Positions 51,115 to 62,797 are shown, counted from the stretch's first letter. The stretch: DNA of 64,000 nt from Aricia agestis (GCF_905147365.1 NC_056417.1:11802501-11866500), one strand, 5' to 3'. The notes: a model not told the origin generated them from the sequence alone. Translations and numbers: made by a program.

Positions 51115-51561
51115 GTGGACTAGGACGAGTCGGCGCATGAGTACCGAAAACTATTCCACCTCAATTTTTTTATGCGATCCCCTTCAAATTGCCCTCCTGA
51201 TGATATAAATGCATGTTGCCAGGGCGCAACCCGGTGCCATATTGTTTAAACAAACATTGTTTAAACAATTGCAAGGAATTCTTATTTTTCAACCGAACAT
51301 TTTTTTTATATTCTTTATTGAAATATCAATAAAAAAGGTACTATGACTTTTTACGATAAAGTTATTATTTTTAAAGATATGAATTTTTAAAGGTTCGAAA
51401 AACCTCAAATTTGGGTACTTTCGACCGATGAAAAATATATTAAAAAAAAATGTCAAAGTAATATATTTTTTTAAATTCTATATACAATAGTTAATAATAT
51501 TGTTAATAGAGATTTCAAAAAATTTCATTGTTTATATATTTTTTTTATCTTAGAAAAAGTA
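51115..51561. other. No recognised feature
   Basis: Very AT-rich; an inverted pair 'attgtttaaaca/tgtttaaacaat' at about 51242-51269 is the only structure noted. Confidence 0.35.
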
Positions 51562-52015
51562 GACAAACAATTGTGTTTTTGTATGGGAGCCCCAACAATT
51601 ATTTTATTTTAATTTTATTATTAATTATAAAAGTACAAATATAATTAAAGATTTTATGAATATTTCAAGTGCCTAACTGTTACTATTATTGATTACGAGC
51701 AAAAAAGGCCAAAAAAATCACGTTTCCTGTCTGGGAGCCCCCCTTAATTAATATACTTACTTTATTTTATTTTTAGTATTTGTTGTTATAGCGGCAAAAG
51801 ATATACACAATCTATGAAAATTTCAGAAGTCTTAATTATAGGGTTTACTAAGACTTCGTTGTCTGTCCGTCTGCCTGTTTGTCTATATGTCTCCAGGCTG
51901 TATCTCAAGAACCGCTATAGCTAGACTTCTGACATTTTTACAGATTGTGTATGTCTGTTGCCGCTATAAGAACAAATACTAAAAATAAAATAAAGTATAT
52001 TATTTAAGGGGTAAG
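51562..52015. mobile_element. Two D-family fragments in inverted arrangement
   Basis: 51562-51850 reads D in reverse ('gtttttgtatgggagcccc', 'tatagcggcaaaagatatac'); 51838-52015 reads D forward ('gacttcgttgtctgtccgtc', 'ctcaagaaccgctatagcta', 'gccgctataa'). They meet at 'tagggtttactaagacttcg', so the outer ends are missing. Confidence 0.72.
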
Positions 52016-52639
52016 TGCTAGTCTATAGGGCTCTAGAGACGGTAAATTACGGCATCTCTGAAGAGGCAGCACCTTTTTAAACTATTCCAAAAAAAGTGCG
52101 TAATTTTTTTGTATTTAATTTCTTTTTTTATTTTAATGTCAAAAGCTTTTTTAGCAAATCGCCCGTATGGGCAAGGCCTTAATCGAACAACGTAAATGGA
52201 TAGTTCCATTTGTCTTTATGAAAAATTCTTGTGCTGAACTGAAGTTGATATCCGTTGTATTTATTTTCGGATATCGGATATGAGATTTGTGCCTTTATGA
52301 ATAAATAGCAAGACGCAGTGCAGTCGAGAGCCTAGATAAATTATATTTTGCCGGCGAAACTGCGTTTGCATACAGGATCGACGAGTCAGACGAATCTGAT
52401 GTAATAGTTTTAGGTGCGATAAGGCCTAGGGTTTAAAGGGCGTTTAAGGATAAGTATAAATTTGAAAAGAAATAAACTTGCATATTGGTTTACGTAATAA
52501 ACTTGCATTATAATGGTTTGTCAAAAATGGTTGCTAATCTTAAAAATCTGGTATCTTCATCAGAAGCTCTAGGAGGGGAAAAATATGATCCCTGGAACAC
52601 CGTGCATTGTAACTAATAACTTATGTTCAGTATGTTCAT
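52016..52639. other. No recognised feature
   Basis: 'tctagagacggtaaattacggcatct' has a relative near 53860, so a dispersed repeat is present; no gene. Confidence 0.35.
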
Positions 52640-52858
52640 TTCATCAAAACTAATATTATAATAGGTATGCAAGGATTTTGTGTATCAGTAGTAGGTATAT
52701 CTATGTACTTAAATAAAAATAAATTTCCAATGTTTTTGGTCTTGCTAAAACTCGAAAACGCCAGTACCGATTTGGCTAATTTTAGTCTTGAAATATTCGT
52801 GGAAATTCAGGGAAGGTTTATATTACGAAGGAAGTGAAAATGTCACACAGGTCACCTA
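52640..52858 (+). mobile_element. Helitron-like fragment
   Basis: 'aactaatattataataggta' (5' type), 'gctaaaactcgaaaacgcca', 'ttcagggaaggtt' and 'aggtcacctagtgac'. Related to 25150-25303. Confidence 0.6.
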
Positions 52859-52925
52859 GTGACTAGTTCAAGTTTAGACAAGAATACAATTAGTACTTAC
52901 TATGTACTACCGTGTATAATTATTA

Positions 52926-53100
52926 CTAGCTATTTGATCGGTCGGCTTTGCTCAGTATTCGATAAAACACGAATAAAATGACATTTTCTAAAAATTATTC
53001 CTAGCTAGATCGATTTATCGCCCCCGAAACCCCCTATATACTAAATTTCATGAAAATCGTTGGAGCCGATTCCGAGATTCCAATTATATGTATACAAGAA
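52926..53100 (-). mobile_element. Helitron-like fragment, same subfamily as 21875-22055
   Basis: 'actagctatttgatcggtcg', 'aaaacacgaataaaatgaca', 'ttcctagctagatcgattta' and 'gaaaatcgttggagccgatt'. It serves as an uninterrupted relative for the D insertion at 32549. Confidence 0.65.
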
Positions 53101-53928
53101 TTGCTCGTTTAAGGATATAAGATTACGTACTATGATCAAACTTAATTTGTAATCTACACTTCATGATTTGTAATTACGAAAACAAATTAGCAGAACAGAA
53201 CTTAATAAAACTTTAACTCAACACGTGAACTGCTGAACTCTAAAGTTGTTAGGGCAAGATTTCCTCCGCCGAATATAATTTCCTTTGCCATGACTTGGGG
53301 CGGTTTGAACTCAACACGCGGTAACACAGAGCAACAAGGAGCAACAGCGAGCAACACACATGTAAACAAAGCAAGGGTGTGACTGGTTCGGGTTTAAGTT
53401 TGTGAACTTTTGGATGATAGCAATTACTAAAGGGCTTTACATGCGGCAGCCATAGTGTGTATTAATTTACTATTAATAAAATGAAGACTTATGTGAGCGA
53501 ACGACCATGATCATACATTTGCCGGGTTGCCGAGATCGCGCGAAAATCCTATTTTTTTTTTACTTATCTTAGTTCAAAATTGACCTAAAAAAATTCAAAC
53601 GTCCAATATACATAGTTAATGAAATTGTTGATCTATTGGCGTGTATTTCAAAGAACCGTAATTTGTAAATACTAGGGAGATATTGAATGTATGCTTGAAT
53701 TTAAATAAATTGGTATTACTTTGGAAGCCGATATCATGAGTATAAAAAACAAAACTAGGAAATTAATAACTATGAAAGGATTAGAGTATACTAAAGATTA
53801 TTGCTGTATTTTAATTATAATCTTGTAAAACTTCAACTTTCAAATTATGAGTTAATAAGGCTCTAAAAAAGGTAAATTATGGCATCTTAGGGGGAGCGTC
53901 TTAAGTCAAGCTTACAGATCACGACTTA
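53101..53928. other. No recognised gene
   Basis: 53,330-53,370 repeats 'gagcaacagcgagcaacac'-like units. Otherwise AT-rich without supportable ORFs. Confidence 0.35.
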
Positions 53929-53929
53929 G

Positions 53930-54045
53930 GGCCGCGCTACACCGGAATGGCAGCGGCGAGGCGAGCACTTTCAGTGTCATATGATTTTAAACTTTATCTT
54001 CATCACTGTAATACATAGTATCGCTTGAAAGCGCGGCCCTTACAC
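53930..54045. mobile_element. Inverted-repeat element related to the 26462 hairpin
   Basis: Left 'ttagggccgcgctacaccgg' and 'aatggcagcggcgaggcgag' are identical to 26461-26500; right 'tgaaagcgcggcccttaca' closes only the outer 12 bp. The centre differs, so the two copies differ in arm length. Confidence 0.72.
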
Positions 54046-54760
54046 TGACTTTACAAAGCCAGACTAAATTAACAGGTCCGCCTGCTGCTTGTGAATCTAT
54101 TTCTCTCTTCATACTCTTACTTACGAGAAAACATAATATATACAGCTAACAGCGTAAAATTTATATTAAAGCTCTCGTGTGGGGATCACGACGATTTCTA
54201 TGGAAAGATGTAGGAGACATGTATCGCACTATAAACCTTTACATTATAGCTGCAGTGTGTGAAGCGCTTAATATTAGTTGCTGTCAATTCAAATCTGCTA
54301 TAGCCAATCCTTTTTGAAATATATTTAGTAAGCACTCGTTTCCATAACTGCATTGAAAACAAAACAACTTTGAGTTGAACGGAATTCAGCTGAAGTATGA
54401 ATTTCACTAACTCCAACTTTTCAACTTTATGTCTGAAAAGTTGGACCAAGTATCTTTTCTAAAAACATACGTTTGTTCATGTTAAAGAAGATGGTTATAT
54501 TTTTTCGTGATTTCTTCTAGGTTTTACTTTATATAGCAGTATGAAGACTGTACTTTTTGGGGATAAAAAGCCTATGTATTTATTTTATCATGGTAAATTT
54601 GATTAAAATCTGTTCAGTAGTTTTTGCATGAAGAAGTAATGAATCTCATTCTCAGAAACACTCGTCTTTTTAAAAATAGTTTGCTAGTCTAATAAGTGTG
54701 ATGTTTGAGAGCGAATTCAACATATTGATATTGTTAATTATTTTTATCAAAATTCCCATT
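54046..54760. other. No recognised gene; weak open frame
   Basis: 54198-54449 (minus, 83 codons, 'LFRHKVEKLELVKFILQL...') is leucine-rich and receptor-like at a glance, but no motif or splice context supports an exon. Confidence 0.3.
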
Positions 54761-55009
54761 AGCTATGTCCACATTATGCAATTTCATCTTCAATTTTCGT
54801 CATTTTCTTTTTATTCAACTTTCGTTTCGCATAATATTATTCAATAATTGAATGCGTCAACATCCACCCGCGTTGAAAGAAAAGTGTCATAGTGAGCGCT
54901 ACGATTTCAACGCGCGTCACGGGCATGCCTCACGTTCGCTGTTGACTGCGCTATAACGCATGCCCTTGATGAACAAAAAAAGGCACAATGTGGACATGTG
55001 GACAAAGCT
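54761..55009. mobile_element. MITE, copy 2 of a pair
   Basis: Ends AGCTATGTCCACATTATGC and TGTGGACAAAGCT, relative of 17521-17741. The right end has a 9-bp duplication (tggacatgtggac). The interior differs by an insertion 'gagcgctacgatttcaacgc'. Confidence 0.82.
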
Positions 55010-55644
55010 AATCTTAAACTATACGTAGGCACGTTAGTTGCAGATTGAGAGATAAGCAAAACGATCTGACGGATTGCCTCCTAATACGCTGGTCCTGCGC
55101 TCCTACCAATTCTTAAGTTCCTTTGTGTCTCCAGTTTTCTTATTGGCTCATTTAAGCATAAATTCACGTTTTCTCTGAGGCCGTGTTCATTCCACCCAGC
55201 TAGCATTGGCTATGTATGAAAATGTTAATACAAAGTATACGCTGAAGTCTCCTAAATCTAAAAGTACTCTGTCGGCAAAATGCGCGATAAATTGTGTCGA
55301 CCCTTATCTAGTCCGCGCTCGAGTAAGGGCAAGCGCACACTGACGATACCGCGACTGCCATAGGTGTAGATTTAATTTTATTTGTACAGCTTAAAGCTTA
55401 ACAAATCTGACTAATGACAAAGTAAAAACAAATGGCTATTAACAAGTTTTACAGTGATCGAACTGTACAGTTTTATAGCTATAGATTGTTAGGCGGCATT
55501 TACATGCGACCTCGCTAACGAGCGTTTTGTCGCTACACCGCGAAATTACAAGCAATAGTATACAACGATTTAATCAAACTAGAGATCGCCCAATAGTCGA
55601 AATTCGACCTTAGTTTCAACGACATTATGACTACTACCTATATT
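55010..55644. other. No recognised feature
   Basis: No repeats or supportable ORFs. Confidence 0.35.
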
Positions 55645-55975
55645 TTGTAAAAAAATATTGACTTTATCATATTTTTTTCAACTCTTGTCTCTGGGACTCA
55701 GCTGATCTTAGACTGGCCGTGTAAGCATTGTCTAATATTATCTAAGATTCAATAAAAAAAACTTTAATTCATTTTCAATTTGTCACCTTGTTGTCAACAG
55801 ACTTCAACCATAAATAAATGAGTATAATTCGTATGTATAGGCTTGTCACTCAAAAATCTGTCATTTTTTTTGTGTGTGTGTTGTAGTGTGTGTTATATTT
55901 TATTTGTTAAAAAAATGTATGATAAAAGCATAATTTCAAAATAATATTGGCTCGATGCATTCCTTCACCATATAA
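55645..55975. repeat. Repeat R, copy 2
   Basis: Same order of blocks as 16346-16695; lacks 'ggtcatcttatcttgagtgt' and has (tg)n there. Lies within 1 kb of the paired MITE, as copy 1 does, but on the other side. Confidence 0.75.
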
Positions 55976-56090
55976 ACTATAACTGTGCAAAATTTCATTC
56001 ACATACGTTTCCCCATTTTTCGTCGAAAGGGGTACAAAGTATTTGGCTCACGTATTAATATATAGATAGCAGCGCGGCCGCGACCCTATG

Positions 56091-56277
56091 GGCCAGGCCA
56101 CAACATTGCGTTGCGGCGTCGCATCGTATAAATCTACGACGCTGCAGAACGCATCGTGAAAATTTCCGATGTATAGAGTGCTATGCTATATGACATTTTT
56201 GCGTTGCGACATCGCATCGCATTTCTGTGCGATGTTGTTTTTGCGATACGACGCCGCAACGCAGTGTTGTGGCCTGG
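56091..56277. mobile_element. Foldback MITE (187 bp)
   Basis: Ends CCAGGCCACAACATTGCGTTG and CAACGCAGTGTTGTGGCCTGG (one mismatch region) with inner 'gcggcgtcgcatcg/cgatacgacgccgc'. GC-rich compared with its surroundings. The centre repeats 'gcgttgcgacatcgcatcgc'. Confidence 0.82.
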
Positions 56278-56281
56278 GGGG

Positions 56282-56462
56282 TGAGCCAAAATCTTTTCGT
56301 TTTCGCTTCGTTATAGAATCGCCGATGAAAATGTATGGAATTGACATAAGCGTTCGTTAATATGACGTTGACGTTCGACTCGTCTAATGTCAATTCCATA
56401 CATTTTGATCGGCGATTCTATAACGAAGCAAAAACGAAAAAGTTTCGGCTAAATGGCCTGGC
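56282..56462. mobile_element. Foldback MITE, family J, copy 2, back-to-back with the former
   Basis: Arms of about 70 bp: 'ttcgttatagaatcgccgat' and 'atcggcgattctataacgaa' plus 'aaaatgtatggaattgaca' and its complement. The outer 'gccaaaatctttt' and 'aaaagtttcggc' are weaker. Related to 41100-41263. Confidence 0.82.
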
Positions 56463-56925
56463 CCTATTTACGTCCTATTGCATCGCGATACAGCGGCCAA
56501 ACTACTCGCTCCCGCGGACCCATAATATAAATTGAGCCCTATAGTATGAAGCGGACATTATTAAGCTCGTGTGTACATATCTCAACAACGCATTATACAC
56601 CTCCCTAATGAGTAAAAATATTAATAGCGGCCATATTAATTACAGCTATTAGTTACAGCGGGCTTTATCGCTTGTGCTTACTCCAAACGACTGCATATAC
56701 AACAGTAATGTCATACAATGCTTTTACTGAGCACGTTTTAATGTTAATTGATGTTCTCGTAGATTAAGCGGGAAAAATTTGCAGATTATGTTAGCTTTTG
56801 GCAACTGTATTTTTAATCCTCCGATCGCGGATTCTTGGAAATCTATTGTTATTCTATTGTTGGCGCGGTCACCGGTGTCCTAATGGGCTTTATCAAGCCC
56901 ATAGGTTGAATTATTGATGAAAAAG
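56463..56925. other. No recognised feature
   Basis: No repeats with partners, no ORF. Confidence 0.35.
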
Positions 56926-57082
56926 TTCTGACAAAATTCGTTTATCGTGCAGGAACCGTACGTTTTTTTTTAACAAAAAATATCCTATTTATTTTCCCGA
57001 GACTCAAAATATCTGTTTACTCATCAAAAGGGGTTCTGCGGCTTAAGCGTGAAGAGGTAACAGACAGACAGACAAACCGACA
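56926..57082 (-). mobile_element. Helitron-like fragment
   Basis: 'ttcgtttatcgtgcaggaac', 'aaatatcctatttattttcc', 'gcggcttaagcgtgaagagg' and (gaca)n match the middle of 5792-6001. Both ends are gone; the next D repeat begins at once. Confidence 0.62.
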
Positions 57083-57085
57083 TTT

Positions 57086-57546
57086 TTAGGGTTCCGTACC
57101 CAAAGGGTAAAAACGGGACCCTATTACTGAGACTTCGATGTCTGTCCGTCTGTCTGTCCGTCTGTCTGTACGTCTGTCTGTCCATCTGTCTGTCTGTCTC
57201 CAGGCTGTAACTCGAGAACGGTAATAGCTAAAAAGTTGAAATTTTCACAGGTTATGTATATCTATTGCCGCTATAACAACAAATACTAAAAACAAAATAA
57301 AATTAATATTTAAGGGAGCCCCCCATACAACAAACGTGATTTTTTTAACCTTTTTTGCTCTATATCAATAATGGCAACAGGTAGGTACTTGAATTTTCCT
57401 CAAAGTCCTTAGTTATATGTGTACTTTAATATTTAATAATAATAATAAAATAAAATTTTACAATTACAATTATTTTTTACAAAAATCAATTTTTTGCCTA
57501 ATTTTGCTCTTTAATGGTACGGACCCCTTCACGGTACTTGGCCGAT
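57086..57546 (+). mobile_element. D-family repeat, complete copy
   Basis: 'tagggttccgtacccaaagg', 'acgggaccctattactgaga', long (gtct)n, 'ctcgagaacggtaatagcta', end 'atggtacggaccccttcacggtacttggccgatt' in which the gactcgc palindrome is deleted. Confidence 0.82.
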
Positions 57547-58027
57547 TATTATTTATATTTTTACTGAACATCTGTCAAAAAGTTGTTAATTGGATTTAAA
57601 TGTATTATTAACTTTGAAGACTTTCATACTCATTTTATAAGAAATTTATTGCCTCATCTTAAGTACTTAAATGAGTAATCGTAAGTACCATTTTAAAACT
57701 AAATACATTAAAAGTTGAATACTCTACTTTACATTTCTCAAAACGGTTAGCTCCTGGCGGATTGGAATTAAATTTAGATTAGACTTAACAAGGCACAAAG
57801 TAATTAACTTTAAACTACTTAACTAACGCAGAGGTACTTGTACTAATATGTATTCTGTGGCAGAGGTCTGGTTGAAGTTACGGTAATTTCCGGTATTTTG
57901 ATAACTCATTGCCCTTTAAATATATGTTGGATTACTCAAGAGGTATAGGTATACCGGTGTACCACATTTTGGTTTTATTTCATTCAAGCGAATAAATTAA
58001 TTATATTAATATTTTTCTTAAAATTAT
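57547..58027. other. No recognised feature
   Basis: AT-rich spacer. Confidence 0.35.
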
Positions 58028-58346
58028 ACGTGGGAGAGCCATGCTTCGGCACGAATGGGCCGGCTCGACCGGAGAAATACCACGTTCTCACAGAAAACCG
58101 ACCGCTTGCGCTGTGTTTCGCCGAGTGAGTGAGTTTACTGGAGGCCCAATCCCCTACCCTATTCCCTTCCCTACCCTCCCCTGTTCCCTTCCCTTCCCTA
58201 CCCTTCCCTATTACCCTATTCTCTCTTAAAAGGCCAGCAACGCACCTGCAGCTCTTTTGATGCTGCGAGTGTCCATGGGCGACGGAAGTTGCTTTCTATC
58301 AGGTGACCCGTATGCTCGCTTGCCCCCTTATTTCATAAAAAAAAAA
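58028..58346 (+). mobile_element. SINE-A copy 11
   Basis: Complete, with a deletion 'aaccgaccgcttgcgc' where others have 'ggcgtgaaacagcg'. The A-run ends 7 bp from the start of the inverted-repeat element at 58353. Confidence 0.9.
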
Positions 58347-58650
58347 GTATATATATGTCGCAGCCGACTGGTTTAAATAGCCGTTCAATCAAACAGCTAG
58401 CCCTTTGACTGAACAACGCCATTCAATCACACGGCTTTACGTCGTTTAGTCGACTTGTTGACTACAACGTTCAACACTATAGCTAGACGACGCTTAGCCA
58501 ACTGGTTTAATGGCAAGACCATTAGTTTAATATGTAATTTGGGAGAATAGGAAAACTGTTTTGTATTTTATTGAAAGATTATTCTCGGATTAAGTTTAAG
58601 GGGTGACCAAAAGTTTAATGCAATAAGTAAAAATAAAAAAATCTGAGGCG

Positions 58651-58952
58651 TGTTTTGAGACGGTCGCCGGCTGCTGCCGCAGCACAGTCACAGTTCTAAC
58701 CTAACCTACTTTTGGACTTTCTGGATTGTGTTTGTTTTTGTTTTGGCGGGGGGCTGCGCCCCCCGAGCCCCCCTTTTATTTGATGACGGTCGCCGGCTGC
58801 TGCCGCAGCACGCTCGCTGCGCTCGCTCGGCTACCTCTGTGTTGTGGTCTAAGTTCTAACCTAACCTAACCAACTTTTGAACTTTCTGGATTGTGTTTGT
58901 TTTTGTTTTGGCGGGGGGCTGTGTCCCCCGAACCCCCCTTTGGGGGGGGGGG
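58651..58952 (+). repeat. Direct duplication of a ~130-bp GC-rich unit
   Basis: 'gacggtcgccggctgctgcc', 'gcagcac', 'agttctaacctaacct', 'ctttctggattgtgtttgtt' and 'ttttggcggggggctg' occur twice. The second unit has an added 'gctcgctgcgctcgctcggc'. A stem ggggggctgcgcccccc closes the first unit; a G16 run follows the second. Confidence 0.8.
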
Positions 58953-59248
58953 GGGGGCTGAAAAAACTGTATTCTAATTATAAAACTGTATTCTAATATT
59001 GTAATTTTGAACATATTTAGCACATACCCTGACGACCTCTGTGGCTCAGTGGTGAGCGCGTTGGTAGCTCAAGCCGGGGGTCGCGGGTTCGAATCCCGCC
59101 GACGGAACAAAAAGTTTTCAATGTTCCCGGGTCTGGATGTGTAATAAATATGTGTATGATATAATAAAAATCTTAAATATATGTATAGTATAAAAGTATT
59201 AAATATATTTCCGTTGTCTGGTACCTGTAACACAAGTCCTTTAGGTAG

Positions 59249-62200
59249 GATCCATTAGTAACCTAAATATAAAAGGATATACTGTTGCGTCCTCGTTTTG
59301 TAGAAATGAACGGAGGGGAGGTACATGCATTTTATTGAAAAATAACTTAGATTTTAAAATACTTGACATAAAAGAATCGATACCATATATATTTGAATGT
59401 TGTGCTGTTGAAATATTACAATATAATTTAATAATAATTTGTATATATAAAACTCCTGACTCCAATGCTATGATTTTTTTAAATCATTTAAAATCTCTCC
59501 TAAATCGTTTATTACGAAGAAATAAAAAAAAATGTTATATTATGTGGTGATTGGAATATTGATCTGTTAACATGTAATAAATATACTAAAGATCTGATAG
59601 GTATTTTGTCTAATTATAATCTTACGAACCACATTATTAAACCTACTCGTAAAAATTCTTGTCTCGACTTAATTGTTAGTAACTTATCAAGAATTGTGGG
59701 AGCGAATACTCACTATCTTTGTCTATCAGACCATGAAACTGGACAGAGCATAACTTTTAACTTGGATATTATAGGTAAATGTAAAAAAACACCTAATGTT
59801 TGGTTTGAAAAAAAAAGAGATATGAATACTGAGAACCTACATAAATTTCAATCCTGTATGTCTGCTTTATCTTTTGCAGAAGTTTTAGAAGACAATAATA
59901 CTGAAAGCGCATTTAACAAATTTCACGATATTATAAAGCTGTTCTATGATCTTTGTTTCCCGATTATTAACGTAAAAAAAGTTAACAAGCCAATCAAAAA
60001 TTCCTGGCTCACGAAAGGTATAAAAAAATGTTGCATAAATAAACGACGATTATATTTAAAATACAGACTTGATTCATCTAATAGAAATGTAAAAAAAAAA
60101 TAATTATAAGGACTACACGAGAATTCTTAAAAAATGTATTTTAGCTGCTCAAAAATCAATCAATACTAGTCTAATAAAAAAAATCAAAGAATGCTTGTAA
60201 AACTACTTGGAATGTAATAAAAAATAATTCTCAAAATAAAAGTATGAATAAAGGAATTCGTGAAATAATACTAAATGATAATAAAATTACTGACATCCCA
60301 ACAATTTGTAATGAATTCAATAATTTTTTTATTGACATATCTAAATTGAATAAAATTGACATTTCTAATAATACGAATTCATTTAATCATATACCTAATA
60401 ACCCAAAATCTATTTATTTGACTCCAGTAAATGAAAATGATATATTCAAAAAAATTAAAGAACTAAAAAATTCGTTCTCCACAGGACATGATGGAATATG
60501 TACAAGAGTGGTTAAAAAATGTGCCAAAGAACTTTCCTTACCATTGGCACATATTATAAATCTGTCGATGAATCAAGGACATTTTCCTTCCGCATTAAAA
60601 ATTACAATTGTAAAGCCATTACATAAAAAAGGTCCTTCAGACCTATTAGGTAATTACAGGCCTATATCCATCATACCAATTATATCAAAGATATTTGAAA
60701 AAGTCGTATCAGATAAAATCCAGACATTTATTTCTTTGAATAATTTGCTTAGCAAAGAACAATTTGGTTTTCGAAAAAATAGCTCTACAGCCCTTGCCTG
60801 CTTTAACTTAGTTAGATGCATCTCTGAAAGTCTAAACAAAGGAATTCATGCCTTGGCTATATTTCTTGATATGAGCAAGGCATTCGATTGTGTTGACAAG
60901 AAATTACTTCTTCGGAAGCTTGAGAGATATGGAATAAGAGGAATAGCTTTAAATTGGATAGAAAGTTACCTTGAAAATCGCCAACAAAGGGTCGAAATAA
61001 CTGTCATTGAAAATAACTCCAAGAAAACATATACCTCTAACTTCCTTACTAATACTTGTGGCGTTCCACAAGGAAGTGTATTGGGGCCTTTGTTATTCCT
61101 TTTATACATTAACGATCTACCTATTTTTACGGACCAAGAGTGTATACTGTTTGCAGATGACACAACACTGATAATTAAATGTAAAAATAAAAATATGCTA
61201 AAAACTATCGCAATTAAAGAGTTAAACAAAATAGTTAAATGGTTGTATAATAATAATTTAAATTTTAACATAGAGAAAACAAAATTTATAAAATTTCAAT
61301 CTATAAATAAAAAAGAAAATAAAATTGACATCACCTGTAATATAAACAACAAAACTAATTCAATAGAGGAGGTTAATATGACAAATTTTTTGGGAATAAC
61401 TATTGACAAGTACCTTAACTGGAAAGCTTGTTACAATAGTGTCATATTGTAACAAAATTGGACCGGTTTGTTTACGCTCTCAATAGATTAAGACAAATTG
61501 CATCGAAACAAGCTGCCTTGACTGCTTATCACGGATATGTATCCTCAACTCTACGGTATGGAATTATACTATGGGGCAATTCAACCGATACTACTAGGGC
61601 ATTTAAGGTCCAAAAAAAATGTGTAAGATCTGTATGCGGCGCAGGGTATTTGGACAGTTGCAAGCCGCTGTTTAAAAAGTTGAATGTACTGCCTTTGCCT
61701 TGTCTTTACATTTACGAAACGGCTATATTTGTTTATAAACATATATACTTATTTGCTAAAAACAAGGACTGTTCTAAATATAGAGGTAGGAAACGTGAAA
61801 ACTTGTGCATTCCCGACCAGAAGCTAGCTCTATTTTCTAAAAATGCATACTGCATGGCTATCCGTATATATAACAACTTACCTAACGATTTAAAAAAAAT
61901 GTCATTAAACAAATTTAAAAATAATTTATTTCAATTACTATTAGCCAAAATGTATTATACCATTGACGATTTTATTAATGATGATAATATAATATTGTAA
62001 TAATTTTAAGTAACATTTCATTTTGACAATTTTTAATTTATTTTTTGCATATTTGTACTGTTTGACATTTGATTAATTTATTATAATTTTTACTAACAAT
62101 ATTGTACTGCAACCTATGAATAATAAAAACTAACTGCAACTAAATATTATGTGTCAAAGAATTAAGAAAATTAAATGTAACTTTTATTTCCACAATATTT

Positions 62201-62313
62201 GCACGTCGAGATGTATCCGACAAAACATGAGCTCTATTTCTCATTGTACCATCTAATATTGTCATTACCATGTTTTTGCAAATAAACGTTATTATTATTA
62301 TTATTATTATTAC
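59249..62313 (+). mobile_element. LINE-3: 5'-truncated non-LTR retrotransposon
   Basis: Begins inside the endonuclease domain and ends with 'tttgcaaataaacgttatta' and an (att)n tail. GTAG occurs at 59245-59248 and 62314-62317, a probable 4-bp TSD. AATAAA precedes the tail. AT-rich codon use. Confidence 0.88.
59250..62000 (+). pseudogene. LINE-3 ORF2: endonuclease-reverse transcriptase with four frameshifts
   Basis: Reads from the truncation: 'YTVASSFCRNERRGGTCILL', then after a frameshift in an A-run (59523) 'VILCGDWNIDLLTC' and 'LSDHETGQSITF' (endonuclease GDxN and DH). Further A-run frameshifts lie at about 60092 and 60180. RT (60244-61452): 'NYRPISIIPIISKIFEKVV', 'AIFLDMSKAFDCVDKKLLLR', 'GVPQGSVLGPLLFLLYINDL' and catalytic 'FADDTTLII'. 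A break at about 61445 leads to the C-terminal part (61458-62000) with 'LRYGIILWGNSTDT'. The RT core itself is intact, so decay is recent. Confidence 0.9.
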
Positions 62314-62797
62314 GTAGCACGGGGCCAGACTGACGTGGTGTGAAGCGTCCATAGATAGATATTATACCATAATTATAGCTCATTTATTATTTATGGAATT
62401 GCAATAAATATCTTGGTGATTTCATAATCCCGTAATAATTTCTCCTCGAATATTTGTTGAAAGTTTGATTCACTCGTATGTGCCTCCCTAATTTTTGTCT
62501 CTTTAATAACACTTGTAACATTTATTAACTACTTTCTTTCCGAAAAACAACCACAAACACCAACAAACACCTGCTAGTTGACGCCATATTGTAAGTAAAA
62601 CGCACCTAGCGCCGCAGCGGTGCGCGCTGAACTACTTCAATTAGACGGCGGCTTTTGAATCAGCTGTAGTGTTGAACGTTTTGAGCGACTAAAATATTCA
62701 ATCTAAAAGCTAGCCGTGTGATTGAATGGCGTTGTTCAGTCAAAGGGCTAGCTGTTTGATTGAACGGCTATTTAAACCAGTCGGCTGCGACATATAT

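Larger units (their letters stand above)
59032..62360 (+). mobile_element. SINE-B copy split by LINE-3
   Basis: Head, B box and body at 59032-59248 ('...cacaagtcctttaggtag'). The 3' part 'cggggccagactgacgtggt' to 'gcgtccatag' is at 62318-62360. Intact copies (21022-21299, 22226-22664) show these as continuous. Confidence 0.88.
58353..62797. mobile_element. Inverted-repeat element holding SINE-B and LINE-3
   Basis: Left 'tatatatgtcgcagccgact' ... 'attcaatcacacggct' and right 'agccgtgtgattgaat' ... 'agtcggctgcgacatatata' are inverted over about 90 bp, with weaker similarity to about 130 bp ('acgttcaacacta'). Without LINE-3 it is about 1.4 kb. No transposase seen. The terminal TATATA could be part of the repeat or a TSD. 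Confidence 0.78.

Noticed and set aside
54198..54449. Chemoreceptor exon
   Set aside because: Leucine-rich and vaguely receptor-like, but no diagnostic motif, no plausible splice sites and no second exon nearby.
59041..59097. tRNA gene (also at 21240, 22240, 28940, 38550)
   Set aside because: A- and B-box motifs are present, but no acceptor stem or anticodon arm closes, and each is followed by the same SINE body; they are SINE-B or SINE-C heads.
58353..62797. LTR retrotransposon (paired ends around RT)
   Set aside because: The end repeats are inverted, not direct, and the RT inside is a non-LTR type with endonuclease and its own tail and insertion point.
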